Positions 61,792-64,000 of a stretch of 64,000 nucleotides of DNA are shown piece by piece. Each line of letters starts with the position of its first letter. The stretch's first letter is position 1. Source of the DNA: Cellulomonas sp. Root485 (GTDB lineage Bacteria; Actinomycetota; Actinomycetes; Actinomycetales; Cellulomonadaceae); contig NZ_LMFC01000005.1 in assembly GCF_001426705.1 (NCBI RefSeq), positions 1-64,000 on the forward strand. Reading direction: 5' to 3'. A model generated the notes under the pieces. It worked only from the letters and a program-made list of their open reading frames with translations. It ran no database searches and was not told where the DNA came from. A program made the translations under genes and the position numbers.

Positions 61792-62874
61792 CTACCCGGC
61801 CACCCACTCGGCGTAGAAGATGCCGACGCCGAGCGCGACGAACAACCCGGCGATGATCCAGAACCGGATGACGATCGTCACCTCGCCCCACCCCGAGAGC
61901 TCGAAGTGGTGATGCAGCGGTGCCATCTTGAAGACCCGTTTCCCGGTCATCTTGAAGAAGCCGATCTGGATGACGTCCGACAGGACGACGAGCACGAACA
62001 GCCCGCCGATGATCGCCGCGAGGATCTCGGTCCGGGACAGGATCGACAGGCCGGCGAGCGCACCGCCGAGCGCGAGCGCTCCGGTGTCCCCCATGAAGAT
62101 CTTGGCGGGGCTGGCGTTCCACCAGAGGAACCCGAAGCACGCGCCGGTGATGGCCGCCGCGACGACCGCGAGGTCCAGCGGGTCCCGGGTCTCGTAGCAC
62201 CGCGGGCCGGCACTGGCCAGGAACTGGCAGCTCTGGTTGAACTGCCAGACCCCGACGATGACGTAGGCGCCGAACACGATCAGGGAGACGCCGGTGGCCA
62301 GCCCGTCGAGGCCGTCGGTGAGGTTCACCGCGTTGGACCACGCCGTGATCAGGAAGTTCGCCCAGATGACGAACAGGATGGTGCCGACGGTCACGCCCCA
62401 GAACGCGAGGTCCAGGTTGGTGTCGCGGATGAAGGAGATGTGCGTGGACGCGGGCGTGCGGAACTTGTCGTTGGGGAACTGCAGCGCCGCCACCGCGAAC
62501 GTGATGCCCACGATGCCCTGGCCGATGATCTTCCAGCGCGCGTTGAGGCCGAGGCTGCGCTGCCGGGAGATCTTGATGAAGTCGTCCAGGAACCCGACGA
62601 CGCCCAGACCGGTCATGAGGAAGAGGACGAGGATCGCCGACGCGCTGGGCGGGGTCCCGGTCACGATCAGGCCGCTGACCCACCCCGCGAGCGTCGCGCC
62701 GATGATGACGACGCCACCCATGGTCGGGGTGCCGCGCTTGGTGAAGTGCGCGGTCGGTCCGTCCTGGCGGATGAACTGGCCGTACTGCTTGTGGATCAGG
62801 AACCGGATGAACAGGGGGGTGCCCAGCAGCGCGATGAGCATCGCGAGGCCGCCGGAGATCAGGACCGCCCTCAT
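61792..62874 (-). CDS. mraY: phospho-MurNAc-pentapeptide translocase
   Basis: 360-aa polytopic membrane enzyme (about 10 helices) making lipid I. Motifs: GTPTMGGVVI, the Mg-binding NLTDGLDGLA, the GDTGALALGG loop and the C-terminal APLHHHFE. The ATG overlaps the murF stop as ATGA. Confidence 0.97.
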   Translation of the reverse strand: MRAVLISGGLAMLIALLGTPLFIRFLIHKQYGQFIRQDGPTAHFTKRGTPTMGGVVIIGATLAGWVSGLIVTGTPPSASAILVLFLMTGLGVVGFLDDFIKISRQRSLGLNARWKIIGQGIVGITFAVAALQFPNDKFRTPASTHISFIRDTNLDLAFWGVTVGTILFVIWANFLITAWSNAVNLTDGLDGLATGVSLIVFGAYVIVGVWQFNQSCQFLASAGPRCYETRDPLDLAVVAAAITGACFGFLWWNASPAKIFMGDTGALALGGALAGLSILSRTEILAAIIGGLFVLVVLSDVIQIGFFKMTGKRVFKMAPLHHHFELSGWGEVTIVIRFWIIAGLFVALGVGIFYAEWVAG

Positions 62875-64000
62875 CGGACGCCCCCCTCGACCAGGGTGTC
62901 GCCGAGCTTCCAGAGGCCGGCGCCGTACGACGACTTCACCAGGACGACGTCACCCGGCCGCAGCTCGCTCTCGAGGAAGGCGGTCGCCACCGCCAGGTCG
63001 TCCGCGAGCACGACCTCGTCGCCCCACGACCCCTCGTGGTTCGCGCCGTCGCGGATGGCCCGCGCACCCTCGCCGACCACGATCGTCAGCCCGATGTTCA
63101 GCCGGACGCACAGGCGACCGATGGCGTCGTGCGCCTCGCGCGCACCCGGTCCCAGCTCGAGCATCTCGCCGAGCACGGCGATCGAGCGGCGGTCCCGCCC
63201 GGCCAGGACAGCCAGCGCCTTCAGGGCGGCCCGCATGGAGTCGGGGTTGGCGTTGTAGGAGTCGTCGACGACGGTGACGCCGTCGGGACGGTCGACCACG
63301 TGCATGCGGTGCGGGCTCAGGGCGTCCGCGGCGCTGAGCCCGGCCGCGACCTCGTCCAGGTCGAGCCCCACGGCGAGCGCGGCGGCCGCGGCACCGAGGG
63401 CGTTGTGCACGTGGTGCTCCCCGACCAGCCGCAACGACACCTCGGCGGTCTGCTCGACCGCGCCGCGCCGCACGAGCGTGAACGTCGCGCGCCCGGAGCG
63501 GTCGAGCCGGACGTCGCGCACGCCGACCGTCGCGTCCGGCGCGGCGCCGAACGTCACGACGTCCCCCGGGGCGAGAGCGGCCATCGCGGACACGCGCGGG
63601 TCGTCGGCGTTGAGCACCGCCACCCCGTCCGCGACCAGGCCCTGCACGATCTCGGACTTCGCGACGGCGACCGCGTCGATGCCGCCGAAGCCGCCGAGGT
63701 GCGCGTGCCCGACGATGAGGACCACGGCCACGTCGGGCGGCGCGATGTCGGTGAGGTAGGTGAGGTGACCGGGGCCGCTGGCACCCATCTCGAGCACCAG
63801 GAAGCGGGTCGACTCGTCGGCGCGCAGCACCGTCAGCGGCAGGCCGATCTCGTTGTTGAACGAGCGGACCGGCGCGATGGTCGGCCCGACGCTCCCGCAC
63901 AGCTGGGCGAGCAGGTCCTTGGTCGTGGTCTTGCCGACGGACCCCGTGATGCCGACGACGCGCAGGTCGCTCCCGCCGGGCTCGAGCGCGACCTCGCGCA
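62871..64000 (-). CDS. murF: UDP-MurNAc-tripeptide--D-alanyl-D-alanine ligase, 5' end outside the window
   Basis: C-terminal 376 codons of MurF, which adds D-Ala-D-Ala to the Mur tripeptide; the start lies beyond position 64000. The ATP loop GSVGKTTTKD is near the right edge (about 63930). EMGASGPGHL, the NADDPR segment and DDSYNANPDSM follow. The missing part is roughly the first 100 residues (the UDP-binding domain). Nothing indicates truncation other than the window edge. Confidence 0.95.
   Translation of the reverse strand, partial: REVALEPGGSDLRVVGITGSVGKTTTKDLLAQLCGSVGPTIAPVRSFNNEIGLPLTVLRADESTRFLVLEMGASGPGHLTYLTDIAPPDVAVVLIVGHAHLGGFGGIDAVAVAKSEIVQGLVADGVAVLNADDPRVSAMAALAPGDVVTFGAAPDATVGVRDVRLDRSGRATFTLVRRGAVEQTAEVSLRLVGEHHVHNALGAAAAALAVGLDLDEVAAGLSAADALSPHRMHVVDRPDGVTVVDDSYNANPDSMRAALKALAVLAGRDRRSIAVLGEMLELGPGAREAHDAIGRLCVRLNIGLTIVVGEGARAIRDGANHEGSWGDEVVLADDLAVATAFLESELRPGDVVLVKSSYGAGLWKLGDTLVEGGVR

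Overview
This is a GC-rich chromosomal segment that reads as a core-genome stretch of an actinobacterium in the order Micrococcales, most likely a cellulolytic Cellulomonas-type organism. That assignment is inference. It rests on the very high GC content, the frequent GTG starts with 4-nt GTGA/ATGA overlaps, a Wag31/SepF/YggT cell-division cluster, an IF3 with an Ala/Pro-rich tail, a PriA-type HisA, and a secreted GH12 cellulase with a CBM2. Nearly all genes lie on the minus strand. I see no insertion sequence, prophage, CRISPR array or tRNA.

Layout. 1-510: antitermination-type leader and promoter of an rRNA operon that continues off the left edge, plus the tyrS terminator. 515-3308: tyrS, mpg and a small P-loop kinase. 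3305-12190: a complete arginine operon argC-J-B-D-F-R-G-H, with a double ARG box over the argC start and a 62-bp tandem repeat at the argD/argF junction. 12237-15368: plus-strand quinone oxidoreductase, DsbA-like oxidoreductase and TrpB2-like synthase. 15373-20316: a 1647-aa secreted nuclease/5'-nucleotidase fusion. 20466-25877: pheST, a 2H phosphoesterase and a TrmH methyltransferase. 25950-28165: infC-rpmI-rplT with its leader. 28177-31776: DUF1844 protein, MFS transporter, membrane coiled-coil protein, lipoprotein serine protease and a GerW-like protein. 31813-43478: a histidine operon (hisD, hisC, hisB, a HisH homologue, priA) interrupted by an oleA-oleBC-oleD long-chain olefin cluster and by the GH12 cellulase. 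43566-48771: S4 protein, SRPBCC/ArsR pair, peroxiredoxin and dnaE1. 48855-64000: the division and cell-wall cluster from murF (cut by the right edge) through mraY, murD, ftsW, murG, murC, ftsQ, ftsZ, pgeF, sepF, yggT and divIVA, followed by a DksA-like gene, lspA, rluD and an acetyltransferase.

The most unusual points are these. (1) The protein in the hisH position has lost the catalytic Cys and His of the glutaminase, although its sequence is otherwise clearly HisH. (2) Two tandem 21-codon mini-ORFs between argD and argF each join an argF start to an argD end and keep the ATGA stop/start overlap, so a repeat expansion has made a chain of coupled mini-genes. (3) A complete ole hydrocarbon pathway with a fused OleBC is embedded in the his operon. 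(4) infC appears to start at ATC and encodes a tail as long as IF3 itself. (5) The yggS gene usually found between sepF and pgeF is absent.
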